Virus record (IMG/VR): IMGVR_UViG_3300028608_000083
Coordinates: 1-23,245 of that record
Reading direction: 5' to 3' (one strand)
DNA: 23,245 nucleotides
Source of the DNA: a virus
In this document: positions 1-8,249 of the stretch, piece by piece
Position numbering within the stretch: position 1 is the first letter of the stretch
Layout: every line of letters begins with the position of its first letter
The notes under the pieces: model-generated
The model's database searches: none
The model's input: the letters and a program-made list of their open reading frames with translations, nothing else
What the model was told of the DNA's origin: nothing
Position numbers and translations under genes: made by a program

Positions 1-134
1 CTATCAAAGGTAATAGAATAGATATCTATTTCAATGACATACCTCCTCAATTTGACCCTTATGAGGCTAATAAGAGGATTAAGAAATTTGGTAGAAGGAC
101 TGTGGAAGTTAAGATAATACGTAGAGGGAAGTGA
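1..134 (+). CDS. 3' end of an upstream structural gene (partial)
   Basis: An open frame enters from the left edge (first full codon at position 3) and ends at TGA 132-134, giving about 43 visible residues that finish in FGRRTVEVKIIRRGK. The tail is basic and beta-strand-like. Only four bases separate it from the next gene, so it is probably the preceding gene of the same baseplate operon. In PBSX-like tails the gene before the spike is usually the tail hub (gpD/XkdQ) or a LysM tail protein. That is an inference from position only; the visible residues are too few to assign a family. Confidence 0.6.
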   Translation, partial: IKGNRIDIYFNDIPPQFDPYEANKRIKKFGRRTVEVKIIRRGK

Positions 135-138
135 GGAT

Positions 139-1233
139 ATGGAGTTAGATGCAAGGCTACAACCAGGGCTAGGCAAGGTATCAGACGCATCCAGTGAGAT
201 GAATCAACTAGCTATAGCTAAGGTAACCAAAGTCCACCACAAGCACAATACGGTGGACTTACAAATCATTAAAACCAACAGTACTATAAGCTCAGATGCG
301 GCTAGTGAGGGTAAGTTCGGAGCTAGGGTACTTACTACTTCAGCTCACTTTGATGGTAAGCTAATGTCCTCCTCTGGTGTAGTTGAGCCTATGCAGGAAG
401 GTCAACTCGTTCTTCTAGCCTTTGTTGATGGACAGAAGGCACAACCAGTCATTCTGGGTAGTTTTCATCAGACTTGGGAAAGCGAACAAAATGTCCTACA
501 AAGCTCCTATCCTCTCAACGCAGATGAAGAGCTTTGGGATAAGCGGGAAGCCCTGAAATATCTTAGGGTTCTCCCTTCCCAATTTTACCAACGAATAGAT
601 GGTATTGGTGCCCTAGAGATGTCCCATCCTTCCAAGACATTTCTACAGGTTGACCCTGACCTATACGATGAGATAAACGATAGTCATAAGGGTCATGACC
701 ATATCAATTTGCATGAGAGAAGTCCTATGACAGGTGAAGGTATATCAGCCAACTCTGAAGAAGGTATGTATGCAGTCAATATCCTACTGGTACACAGAAG
801 TAGCTTCGATGATGATGCTACCACTTGGACTAAGCTATTTGTGAATAATCATGGGATGCTTAGACTCACAAGGGACAATAACGATGGCACTCTATCCTAC
901 TATCAGATGTCAGAGGATGGTACCCTAACCCTTAGAAGACAGGTAGACTCACCTAACCATGGAGAAGGTGAAAACTACTCTGAAATAACAATGGGCACAG
1001 AAGGTGCAATATCTCTTAACAGGGTAATAGGAAACACTAGCTCATCCATCTCAATAGATGAAGCAGGAGACATTGTCCTATCCCATAAAGATGGAGCCTA
1101 CGCTACCTTAACTGCTGATGGGTTTAGCGGTGGAGGTGGTAATGGTGGGGGCAGTATAGTGGTTGGTAAGACTGAAGACCCTAATTGGGCTGATGGTACG
1201 CTTTGGATAGACACAAGTGATATAGAGGGGTGA
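139..1233 (+). CDS. Baseplate spike / assembly protein V-like (gpV, T4 gp5 OB-fold)
   Basis: A 364-aa protein likely to form the trimeric central spike under the tail tube. Residues about 21-115 look like the gpV/gp5 OB-fold: a strand run beginning MNQLAIAKVTKV, then GARV, a loop, and EPMQEGQLVLLAFVDGQ followed by PVILGSF, which is typical of Phage_base_V. The C-terminal part (about 240-330) has short strands spaced by turns (EDGTLTLRR, GAISLNRV, GDIVLSH, YATLTADG), as expected for an intertwined beta-spike. It then runs into a Gly-rich linker (GGGGNGGG) and a short tail containing DGTLWIDTSD. The start is chosen at the first ATG after the upstream stop; AGAGGG at 123-128 can serve as ribosome-binding site. 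I see no HxH-type metal motif at the tip. Family assignment is good; the C-terminal tail is unusual. Confidence 0.75.
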   Translation: MELDARLQPGLGKVSDASSEMNQLAIAKVTKVHHKHNTVDLQIIKTNSTISSDAASEGKFGARVLTTSAHFDGKLMSSSGVVEPMQEGQLVLLAFVDGQKAQPVILGSFHQTWESEQNVLQSSYPLNADEELWDKREALKYLRVLPSQFYQRIDGIGALEMSHPSKTFLQVDPDLYDEINDSHKGHDHINLHERSPMTGEGISANSEEGMYAVNILLVHRSSFDDDATTWTKLFVNNHGMLRLTRDNNDGTLSYYQMSEDGTLTLRRQVDSPNHGEGENYSEITMGTEGAISLNRVIGNTSSSISIDEAGDIVLSHKDGAYATLTADGFSGGGGNGGGSIVVGKTEDPNWADGTLWIDTSDIEG

Positions 1234-1237
1234 GGAC

Positions 1238-1762
1238 ATGGGAAATAACCAATCAGATGGTAAAAATAAGCTAAAACGTATGGAATTCTATTACAACGGA
1301 AAGTCCTACAAATTCAACCTAAATCCAGAGGAATACCAAATGACTGAGCCTAATAGGGTTAACCTTACTCAGACAATAGGTGGAGCTTGGATAGACGAAT
1401 TTGGTGCAGGTGTGCCAATGATTACTTTCAAGGGTATCACTGGATTCAAGCAACCGTCTACAGGTTCTCCTACTTATGGGTGGGCTAAATTTGAGGAATT
1501 AAGAAGCTTAGTAAAGAAGGTATACAATCGAGTGGGTCAGGGGCAGATAGTACCTTCCTCTAAGGAGATGTACTTCTACAACTACACGGATGGACACTAC
1601 TTTGTAGTAACCCCAGTAACCTTTGAACTAATGAGGTCTATATCCAGACCCCATATGTATTCCTACAATATACAGCTGATTTGTCAGCGTAGTGCTGTAA
1701 ATGCTAACCCTGTAGATAGATCTTCATCTTCAAACCCAGGCAAGCTTAGGAGGTTGACATAA
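1238..1762 (+). CDS. Baseplate / tail adaptor-like protein (XkdP-type N-terminal domain)
   Basis: A 174-aa soluble protein. Residues about 16-150 carry FYYNGKSYKFNLNPEEY, then EPNRVNLTQTIGGAWIDEFG, then ITFKGITGFK. This pattern is typical of the domain in front of the LysM module in XkdP-like tail proteins of Firmicutes phages: beta-rich, and thought to bind the tail tube or hub. Here the protein ends in a Ser/Asn-rich tail without LysM. A LysM module instead appears two genes downstream fused to gp25, so the two functions may be split differently in this phage. It starts four bases after the spike gene, with GAGGGGTGAGG as ribosome-binding region, and its stop overlaps the next start (TAATG). 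The assignment rests on motif recall, not on a search. Confidence 0.55.
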   Translation: MGNNQSDGKNKLKRMEFYYNGKSYKFNLNPEEYQMTEPNRVNLTQTIGGAWIDEFGAGVPMITFKGITGFKQPSTGSPTYGWAKFEELRSLVKKVYNRVGQGQIVPSSKEMYFYNYTDGHYFVVTPVTFELMRSISRPHMYSYNIQLICQRSAVNANPVDRSSSSNPGKLRRLT

Positions 1763-2388
1763 TGGTAAGTGAAACTTATATAAATACCTCTGAACAGGTG
1801 ATACAGGACAGTCTCTATGATGTCCTGTATAATATGTCTTTCTTGCTTAAAGATGTAGAGGGCAAGGTGCCAGATAGGGAAGCTAAGTTCATAGCACGTC
1901 ACCTTAACATTGACCCTTTGGGCAATATATCAAACATAGATGAAACGGTAGTAACCTCACCCTTTGATATCCTTCTAGGTAAGGAAGAGCTAGACCCCTT
2001 ACTGTCTGACAGGGCTATCAGTCTGTTTCCTCGTATAACCTCTCTAGATTTGAGCCTGATTATAAAGAACGCATACTCAGTAGACACTGACATAAGCTCT
2101 GTTCTTCACTATTCTAAATTCCTTAGTCCTGATATAAGGGCTTGTATGGCTTATCTATATTTAGAGACGTACGCAATGTACACCTCAGTAATAGAATATA
2201 GGGCAGGAGAAATACTGGGCACTAGTATTGTGGAAATAGAGAGGGTTATGAAGAACACCAGATTCATACAGGACAAGATAGGTCAATTTAGCAATCAAGA
2301 GGAAGTGTATGAATTGCTAAATGTGCTAAGACACGTACAAAGAGCTATTTTATTTGTTAAGAAGGTAATGCCATTAATCTTGAGGTGA
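1762..2388 (+). CDS. Uncharacterised helical baseplate-operon protein
   Basis: A 208-aa protein whose ATG shares a base with the previous stop codon. The ribosome-binding site AGGAGG at 1748-1753 lies eight bases upstream, so translation is probably coupled. The sequence looks mostly alpha-helical, with alternating hydrophobic and charged runs such as ARHLNIDPLG, a central SLDLSLIIKNAYSV and a C-terminal helix rich in Leu, Val and Arg/Lys (VLRHVQRAILFVKKVMPLIL). The last segment is hydrophobic but interrupted by Lys/Arg, so I read it as an amphipathic helix, not a membrane span. I do not recognise the family. Lying between a tube-adaptor-like protein and the gp25 wedge, it is most likely a baseplate component or assembly factor; this is inference from context. 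Confidence 0.6.
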   Translation: MVSETYINTSEQVIQDSLYDVLYNMSFLLKDVEGKVPDREAKFIARHLNIDPLGNISNIDETVVTSPFDILLGKEELDPLLSDRAISLFPRITSLDLSLIIKNAYSVDTDISSVLHYSKFLSPDIRACMAYLYLETYAMYTSVIEYRAGEILGTSIVEIERVMKNTRFIQDKIGQFSNQEEVYELLNVLRHVQRAILFVKKVMPLILR

Positions 2389-2392
2389 TGAG

Positions 2393-2998
2393 ATGAAATA
2401 CACTATAGTACAGGGCGATTCCCTTAGGATGATAGCCCAAAAGGAGCTAGGTGATGCAGAGCGGTGGGAAGAGATAGCAGAACTTAATAACTTGCAATAT
2501 CCCTTCATTGACTCAACTTCCTACTCAGGTGTAGTGTCTTACGGGGATATAATATCTCTACCTATTGAGGAAACAATAGAGATAGAGCAAACCACTTCTT
2601 TTGGTACTGACCTTAAGCTAACCACTGACAGGACAGTACTTTCTTTCGGTAAAGGTGGGGATTTGTCTGTAGGAGTCAATGGAGACTACGAATTGGTATC
2701 CGAAATGGACTGCCTCAGCCAAGACCTATTGCACAGGACTTTGGTAGAAGAGGACACAGTCCCTTACCACAGATCCTATGGAAGCAAGGTAAACACCATG
2801 ATAGGTGCCAAGAAGGATGAGAATTGGAGAATCAAGACAGAGATAGAATTCAGTAGGATGGCTAAGTGTGACCCTAGGATAGTAGACGTGACAGACATAA
2901 TTCTCAGGGACTTACCTACTGGAATCTCAATAGAGTACACAGCAGTCACTAAGGAACAAGTAGCTAGTCTAGGAGGTGGTCAGGGTGAAGAAATTTAA
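2393..2998 (+). CDS. Baseplate wedge: LysM domain fused to gp25/GpW-like domain
   Basis: A 201-aa protein with two recognisable parts. Residues 2-58 are a LysM module (YTIVQGDSLRMIAQKELGD, then W..IAELNNL, then a GDIISLP ending typical of LysM). Residues about 70-187 resemble the gp25/GpW wedge family (PBSX XkdS): an N-terminal strand, DLLHRTLVEEDTVPYHRSYG, a helix, and the core CDPRIVDV. T4 gp25 and relatives conserve an E-P-R triad here; this protein has D-P-R at about 160-162, a conservative change. In T4 a LysM-like domain sits in the separate wedge protein gp53, so this gene may combine both roles. The ribosome-binding region GAGGTGA overlaps the previous stop, and the 3' end overlaps the next gene by 14 bases. 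Confidence 0.75.
   Translation: MKYTIVQGDSLRMIAQKELGDAERWEEIAELNNLQYPFIDSTSYSGVVSYGDIISLPIEETIEIEQTTSFGTDLKLTTDRTVLSFGKGGDLSVGVNGDYELVSEMDCLSQDLLHRTLVEEDTVPYHRSYGSKVNTMIGAKKDENWRIKTEIEFSRMAKCDPRIVDVTDIILRDLPTGISIEYTAVTKEQVASLGGGQGEEI
2971..2978 (+). promoter_or_regulatory. Ribosome-binding site that fixes a GTG start
   Basis: AGGAGGTG lies inside the 3' end of the LysM-gp25 gene. Two in-frame GTG codons follow. The one at 2976 overlaps the Shine-Dalgarno sequence itself and cannot be used with it. The one at 2985 is eight bases after GGAGG and gives an N-terminus starting MKKFKEILGD. The start is therefore placed at 2985. Confidence 0.75.
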
Positions 2999-4022
2999 GG
3001 AAATACTAGGTGACATGGTCATATGGATGAGGATGAACAGCAAGGTTTCCAACTTTAACGTTGGTAGTGTAGTGCGGAGCATACTAGAGGCAGTAGCTAT
3101 GGAGATTGAAGAAATCTATGCTTTCATACGTAAGAAATTTGCGGAGATGCAGGAAAACTCTATCTACCTTAGCTTCGGTTTCCCTAAGGCTTCAGCTATA
3201 GCGGCTACTGGTAATGTTACTGTCAAGTTCACTCAAACCCTAGCTCAAAGCGTATTGTTTGAAAAGGGATATAAATTCTATACAGCTCCCATTGATGGTA
3301 AGACTATCTATTTTGAGAGTACCAAGGATGTTACTGCCCTGATAGGTACTTCTGAGATTCTGATACCTGTCAAGTGTACAGAGGCTGGCACTGTAGGTAA
3401 TGTTCCTTCGTTCTCAATCACTAAGACAGTTACACCTAAGGCTTTCATAGCAGGAGTCTACAATTCCGATAAGTTCTTCTCTGGGATGCCTGAAGAGACT
3501 AAGGAAGAGAGACAAAAGAGATTCAATGCTTTCATACAAAGCCTAGGAAAAGGGACACAAGATGCAGTCACTTATGGGTGCTTACAAGTTGAGGGTGTAA
3601 CTGGAGTCTACATTTCAGAGGACATTGGTATGATTTACATCTATGCACATGATGCCTATGGTGAAATGTCCCCTGAACTTAAGCTAGCCATAGAGAGACA
3701 ATTATACTATTATAAGGCTGGTGGAGTCAAAGCTATAGTATCTGGAGTTGTTAAGAAGCCAGTAGACATAGAGCTGGAAGTGCTTATTAATAGCAACTAC
3801 AGTAAGGACTCTGTACTGTTCCTAGTGAACGAGGCGGTTCAAGTATACCTAAACAGAATGACTGTATCTAAGCCACTCATTCTAGCAGACTTCATTCACT
3901 ACCTAATGGACATAGACAGAGAAGCAATTGTCAACATTACTCTGAATATAGACTCTGACATAATCCTACAACCGCAGGAGCTTATAAGACCTGGTACTGT
4001 AGTAGTCACTGGAATGGGGTGA
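2985..4022 (+). CDS. Baseplate J-like protein (gp47 / T4 gp6 family, XkdT-like)
   Basis: A 345-aa wedge protein expected to form the inner baseplate ring with gp25. Features of the Baseplate_J family are visible: an N-terminal helical region with NVGSVVRSILEAVAMEIE, a central beta region (about 70-160) ending in the classic VKCTEAGTVGNV element, a following loop and an acidic-basic PEETKEERQKRF segment at about 169-180. Next comes a domain with GVTGVYISED and a C-terminal part with KAGGVKAIVSG and ELEVLINSNYS. Its length is normal for the PBSX XkdT/P2 gpJ group. It starts at GTG 2985, inside the end of the gp25 gene, so the two are probably translationally coupled, in keeping with their gene products being direct partners. 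Its Lys codons are mostly AAG, the usual pattern for this phage. Confidence 0.88.
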   Translation: MKKFKEILGDMVIWMRMNSKVSNFNVGSVVRSILEAVAMEIEEIYAFIRKKFAEMQENSIYLSFGFPKASAIAATGNVTVKFTQTLAQSVLFEKGYKFYTAPIDGKTIYFESTKDVTALIGTSEILIPVKCTEAGTVGNVPSFSITKTVTPKAFIAGVYNSDKFFSGMPEETKEERQKRFNAFIQSLGKGTQDAVTYGCLQVEGVTGVYISEDIGMIYIYAHDAYGEMSPELKLAIERQLYYYKAGGVKAIVSGVVKKPVDIELEVLINSNYSKDSVLFLVNEAVQVYLNRMTVSKPLILADFIHYLMDIDREAIVNITLNIDSDIILQPQELIRPGTVVVTGMG

Positions 4023-4027
4023 CATAG

Positions 4028-4660
4028 ATGGGTTTACTAAACAAACTGATATCCTTCTTCACTAAAAAGGAAGACTCTGAGATAGGGTATCTTGTAGGGT
4101 CAATGAATCACTCTTTAGAGAAGATAGTAGAAGAGATGACCGAGATGGAGCTACACTCAGTAGTCACTTCCTGTACTGGGGAGTGGCTAGACTCTTGGGG
4201 TAAATGGTTTGGTGTCCCTAGGGAATCTGGAGAAGAGGACGCTACCTACAGACCTAGGATACTGGAATCTGTTACTATGAAGAAGGTCACTATACCTGCC
4301 CTTATAGATGCCGTAAAGAGAGCATTGGGAGCAGACACCGCAATACAAATAGAGGAGACTTATCAAGACCTGAGAATCTGGAATGTCTCTACCTATAGCG
4401 GTACAGGTAAGTACCAGGATTCAGATACAATACGATTAGGAATTGTTAGGATTATTATTAATAAAGAGCCTAATGATAGGTTACGGGAAGAAATATGGAA
4501 GACTAAAGCTTCTGGTGTACGTGTAATATTTGAGGTACGATTGACTATAAACGGTGGGAATTTCAATTCTCCATATATCGGTGATGGTTTAGATGGAGGT
4601 ATCTTCACAGATACTACAGTAGATAAAATTGTGGATGGAGGTACTTTAAATGGCAGATAA
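4028..4660 (+). CDS. Baseplate protein gpI / XkdU-like (DUF2313-type), spike adaptor
   Basis: A 210-aa protein directly after gpJ, the place of P2 gpI and PBSX XkdU, which link the wedge to fibres. The middle carries GEWLDSWGKWFGVPRESGEED, then YRPRILESV and IPALIDAVKRALG, a pattern typical of this group in Firmicutes phages. From about residue 175 the chain becomes Gly/Asp-rich with two related elements (DGGIF and DGGTLNG), probably a short beta tail that contacts the first spike. GGGGTGA at 4017-4023 precedes the ATG. The 3' end overlaps the following spike gene by 11 bases, and its last Gly-Gly codons (GGAGGT, 4637-4642) double as that gene's Shine-Dalgarno sequence. Confidence 0.75.
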   Translation: MGLLNKLISFFTKKEDSEIGYLVGSMNHSLEKIVEEMTEMELHSVVTSCTGEWLDSWGKWFGVPRESGEEDATYRPRILESVTMKKVTIPALIDAVKRALGADTAIQIEETYQDLRIWNVSTYSGTGKYQDSDTIRLGIVRIIINKEPNDRLREEIWKTKASGVRVIFEVRLTINGGNFNSPYIGDGLDGGIFTDTTVDKIVDGGTLNGR

Positions 4661-6611
4661 AATACAGATACGAAGAGGGCTAAAAGCTGACTTAAATGAG
4701 CTGTCCCTTGGGGAATTTGGATACTGTACTGATGCGGATGAGCTGTTTATAGGCTCTGTGGCTGGTAATAAGCTCATAACAGATAAGGTTTTGATTCAGG
4801 CAATGAAGGACGCTATTGATGCCTTAGAATTGGAAATAGGCACCACTGTAAAGAAGGTAAACGGAGTCCTACCTGATGCTAATGGATTCATCACAATTGA
4901 TACCTCGGATGCTGGGCTGGGGGATATCACTCAACTACCTACTGCGGATAAATCTAATGTTGTTAACGCAATCAAGGAGCAGTCTACTCTCATAGGTGAC
5001 AAAGCTACTAAGGTGGATATGAAAGCAGACCTAGAGCAATATGGAGTGGACGTACGGAAGTTTGGTGCGGTAGGTGATGGTGTGGCAGATGATAGCACTG
5101 CCTTAGAAGCAGCCTGCACCTATGCCAAGACCAACAACATGATTTTCTTTATACCAGACAAGATGAATTGTAAGATAACTAAGGATATTAACTTACATCC
5201 ATTGAAGAAAGTTAACATTCGAGGTACCATAACTGGAGCTACTAACCTTACTGTAACAATAGGGTGGCACTCTACACAGGCACTCCCAACAGACTACTGG
5301 ATTGATAGGATATCTGGCCCTACCCTGAAGGTAATGGGTGTAAAGAATGCTGATGTTCGCATAGGTAGTGCAACTAAACTTTTGCTATACGCTAATGGAG
5401 ATAGTACCCTAACCGACTCCCTTGCATACAGCAGGTTCACACTAGGTCAGACCACTGATGTAGAGATATTTTCAGAGGGTACTACTCCTGCTTGGATAAA
5501 CGAGAACTCCTTCATAGGTGGACGTATAACCAAGCTCAAGATTAGCGGTAACTACACCCACAACCATAACAAGTTCATCAACCCTGCAATAGAAGGAGCC
5601 ACTATAGAGATTGTACGTGGTGCGGATAACATCTTTGAAAATGTACGTTTTGAGGGTACAAACGACATCATATTCAGGGATTTGGCTAGTAATAACAAAT
5701 TCTTCCATACTTGGAGGTCTGGTGTGGCTGGTCAGGCTTATGACAATATATACACTGTACAACCGTCTATTGACGAAGGTGTAGGTAATCAGATAATCAA
5801 CTCTGTACAGAGGGATATGGAAGTTACTAAGATTGTAGATCTGAACAGTGAGAGTAGAAACATAGACTTATCTAAGATGGAAAGGTCAGATGACGGTTCC
5901 CTTGTATACGGAGGATTTGTTGGAGCTATCTATGAAAGCCCTATACTTCCAATAGAAGCCTTTGGATTCAACTTAGACAGCGATGCCCAAATCTTCAGAA
6001 CTAGGATTTCCCTATTTGATGAGAATAAGAACCCTATTCAAGACGATTCCATCATAACAGGTTCAGGATTCTACTATACAGGCTCTTATTATACTCAGGG
6101 AGCAAACATCAAAAAGGCAAGATTAGCTATATCTAAAAAAGGGTCTATTGCTAAGTACTTCCAAGTGTCCCTACGTGGTGGAAATAGTACTACAGGGGTT
6201 AAGATTGGGTATTGCACAGTTCATCTAGTCTACAAGTCAACTGCCAATCTGGGTGCTCTAATCACTTCTTTTGATAACCAAATGAGGTTGGTAGGTAATA
6301 ACCCGCCTTCTAGTGGTTACTGGGAGACTGATAAGTTCATAGGCAGGAAAGTCCTAACTGCTGGTAGTACTATGGGTTGGGCTTGCACTACCGCAGGTTT
6401 GGCTAACAATACTCCTTGGGTGCCTAGCACTGCTTACCTACTTGGGCAAAGAATTAATGCCAATGGTAAGGTATATGAATGTGCAATCGCTGGTACTTCC
6501 GGGGCTACCGCTCCTTCCCACGCCTCAGGTTCAGTAGCGAATGGGACAGCCACGTTTAAATATGTAGATGTCTTAGCAGTTTTTAGTGAGTATGGATTAA
6601 TCAGTGAATAA
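4650..6611 (+). CDS. Tail spike 1: Mtd-type N-terminal domain, beta-helix, C-terminal sugar-binding-like module
   Basis: A 653-aa receptor-binding or depolymerase-type tail spike. Residues 1-45 (KIQIRRGLKADL, then LGEFGYCTDADELFIG) match the short N-terminal domain first described in the Bordetella phage Mtd protein and common in Gram-positive phage fibres, probably the baseplate anchor. A linker with LPTADKSNVVNAIKE follows. From residue 133 the pectate-lyase-fold signature DVRKFGAVGDGVADDSTALE starts a right-handed beta-helix to about residue 400. The C-terminal 110 residues contain a GYWETDKF...MGWACTTAG element, then W.PSTAYLLGQRINANGKVYEC and AGTSGATAPSH, similar to carbohydrate-binding modules of the CBM5/12 type. 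A related C-terminus recurs in spike 4. Whether it cleaves glycan cannot be decided; no catalytic residues were identified. Confidence 0.8.
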   Translation: MADKIQIRRGLKADLNELSLGEFGYCTDADELFIGSVAGNKLITDKVLIQAMKDAIDALELEIGTTVKKVNGVLPDANGFITIDTSDAGLGDITQLPTADKSNVVNAIKEQSTLIGDKATKVDMKADLEQYGVDVRKFGAVGDGVADDSTALEAACTYAKTNNMIFFIPDKMNCKITKDINLHPLKKVNIRGTITGATNLTVTIGWHSTQALPTDYWIDRISGPTLKVMGVKNADVRIGSATKLLLYANGDSTLTDSLAYSRFTLGQTTDVEIFSEGTTPAWINENSFIGGRITKLKISGNYTHNHNKFINPAIEGATIEIVRGADNIFENVRFEGTNDIIFRDLASNNKFFHTWRSGVAGQAYDNIYTVQPSIDEGVGNQIINSVQRDMEVTKIVDLNSESRNIDLSKMERSDDGSLVYGGFVGAIYESPILPIEAFGFNLDSDAQIFRTRISLFDENKNPIQDDSIITGSGFYYTGSYYTQGANIKKARLAISKKGSIAKYFQVSLRGGNSTTGVKIGYCTVHLVYKSTANLGALITSFDNQMRLVGNNPPSSGYWETDKFIGRKVLTAGSTMGWACTTAGLANNTPWVPSTAYLLGQRINANGKVYECAIAGTSGATAPSHASGSVANGTATFKYVDVLAVFSEYGLISE

Positions 6612-6629
6612 CCTATGGAGGTGTAAGAC

Positions 6630-8237
6630 ATGGCATTTAAAATAGGCAAAAACATAGCCCCCCTTAATGAAATTATAGCGAATATACAGGACAGAGGAGT
6701 TAACGTAAAATACCCTCCTGTGCCGATGGTAGGCGCAAAAGGCGATAACGCAATAGATGACACGCAGGTATTTAAAAACTTACTAGCAGACAGCACTATG
6801 GATCTTTTGATCATCCCAATTGGTACCTATGTCATTTCAGACACGCTGGTAATAAACCGACCTGTCACCATTATTGGAGCAGATAAGATGAGCACGACTC
6901 TAAAGTTGGTAGGCGGTGGTAAGTCGTTGATTCATGTAGCAAAAACAGTCAATACACAGGCTGTTCATCTTTCTAACCTTAACCTAACAGGGACAAAGAC
7001 TTCCGATACAGGGATAACAATTGGAAGCTTCAATAACAATATAAGCCCAATTAATGCCGTAGACTGCTCATTCAAGGATATCAGAATTAGTATGTTCACC
7101 ACCCCCATTAATTGTGAGTGGTCATGGTGTTTAGAATTTGAAAATATTAGGGTTATCAGTTGTACCGATTCTCTTGTTCTATCAAACCAAGCTAATAATC
7201 TCTTATTCAAAAAGTGTAATTTTTCTAGCTGTACAAACGGCATGAAATTAATAAATATCCAAGGGGTTAGCTATGTTGAGTGCTCATTTGAAGGATTGAA
7301 TGAAGTCATCCACTCATCATACTACGCTTTCATTACTATGGTTGCCCCCTATATTGAGAACATAGCTACTCAATCACTAGGAAATTTAAGCTCTGGGTCA
7401 TCATTAGTTATAGAAGGAGGGTATGGGGGACCAACTCCTTTTGGTATAAACATCACTGGCTCTGACTCTAAGCTGTTTGCTGATAATACCACCATTAAGC
7501 TTCTCCCCGCCCACAGTTGGAAAGATGGGACGGACGTTAAGCATCTTAAATTTCTAACAGGGATAAGGGATAGAGGTCATCTATGGGCTTTCGGTGTCCC
7601 TTTTCCAAGAGTCATCAGCAATGCTAATATAGTGTTAAAGAAAAGCAGTAGAGACATCTATTATAGCATTAATCCGTCATCCGTTATCTATAATAGTAAT
7701 ATCCTCACACTCAGTGCTAACACAAGCTACATGATTAGATACAAAGGGAGAGCGGTAACTTCAGGAACACAGGATTGTATTCAGTTGTATTTAAATGCCA
7801 CTACAGACGGAAGTGGGGGTAATGTGGCTTTAGCTGAAAAACGCCTGCATTTTGAAACAGAGTTTGTAGAGAAAGCTTATATTTTTAGCAACACCTATTC
7901 CAGAACACTGTCACTTAACTTCCTAGGCAATAACCCAATTGATTTGAAATATCTATCTATTGTAGAGCTATCTGATGACTATGTAGTAAATGAATCACGC
8001 ATTTACGCAAATGCCATCCCAACACAAGGAGTATGGGAAGTGGGAGATACTCTCTATAACTCTGTACCAGGCACTAGTGGTGTAATCGGCTGGGTTTGCA
8101 TAACAGCGGGTACTCCAGGAACATGGGAGCCATTTGGAATCATAGGAGAAGCCCAAACCGTATTAAAATCGCCTGATGGCTCACGCTTCAAACTAACAAT
8201 AGGCGATGATGGGGCAATAACCTCAACCAAACTATAA
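6630..8237 (+). CDS. Tail spike 2: pectate-lyase-fold beta-helix protein
   Basis: A 535-aa spike-like protein with strong ribosome-binding site GGAGGTG (6615-6621). It has a short N-terminus, then GAKGDNAIDDTQVFKNLL at about 35-52, the usual opening of phage pectate-lyase-fold spikes, followed by beta-helix coils (VTIIGADK, LNLTGTK, LEFENIRVIS, LLFKKCNF, VSYVECSFEG). A beta-sandwich-like stretch (about 360-450) follows. The C-terminus has TQGVWEVGDTLYN with IGWVCITAG, the same element as in spikes 1 and 4 but without the inserted sugar-binding segment, and ends with a short SPDGSRFKLTIGDDG module. Lys codons are mostly AAA here (about 18 AAA to 10 AAG, counted by eye), the reverse of the baseplate genes, suggesting separate acquisition. 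It lacks the Mtd-type N-terminal domain, so its anchoring may differ. Confidence 0.75.
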   Translation: MAFKIGKNIAPLNEIIANIQDRGVNVKYPPVPMVGAKGDNAIDDTQVFKNLLADSTMDLLIIPIGTYVISDTLVINRPVTIIGADKMSTTLKLVGGGKSLIHVAKTVNTQAVHLSNLNLTGTKTSDTGITIGSFNNNISPINAVDCSFKDIRISMFTTPINCEWSWCLEFENIRVISCTDSLVLSNQANNLLFKKCNFSSCTNGMKLINIQGVSYVECSFEGLNEVIHSSYYAFITMVAPYIENIATQSLGNLSSGSSLVIEGGYGGPTPFGINITGSDSKLFADNTTIKLLPAHSWKDGTDVKHLKFLTGIRDRGHLWAFGVPFPRVISNANIVLKKSSRDIYYSINPSSVIYNSNILTLSANTSYMIRYKGRAVTSGTQDCIQLYLNATTDGSGGNVALAEKRLHFETEFVEKAYIFSNTYSRTLSLNFLGNNPIDLKYLSIVELSDDYVVNESRIYANAIPTQGVWEVGDTLYNSVPGTSGVIGWVCITAGTPGTWEPFGIIGEAQTVLKSPDGSRFKLTIGDDGAITSTKL

Positions 8238-8244
8238 GGGGTGA
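8236..8244 (+). promoter_or_regulatory. Ribosome-binding site that fixes the spike 3 start
   Basis: AAGGGGTGA overlaps the stop codon of spike 2. An in-frame GTG at 8241 lies inside this sequence, while ATG at 8250 follows the GGGGTG core by six bases and gives the N-terminus MARHYTKDDLG. The ATG is chosen. Confidence 0.7.
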
Positions 8245-8249
8245 TATTT

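Noticed and set aside
2976-2984. Alternative GTG start of the J-like gene at 2976
   Set aside because: It overlaps its own Shine-Dalgarno sequence. GTG 2985 has correct spacing and a better N-terminus.
4650-6611. Possible diversity-generating retroelement target, suggested by the Mtd-type N-terminal domain
   Set aside because: Only the short anchoring domain is shared with Mtd. There is no C-type-lectin variable region, no template repeat and no reverse transcriptase in the window.
8241-8249. Alternative GTG start of spike 3 at 8241
   Set aside because: It lies inside the ribosome-binding site; ATG 8250 is properly spaced.
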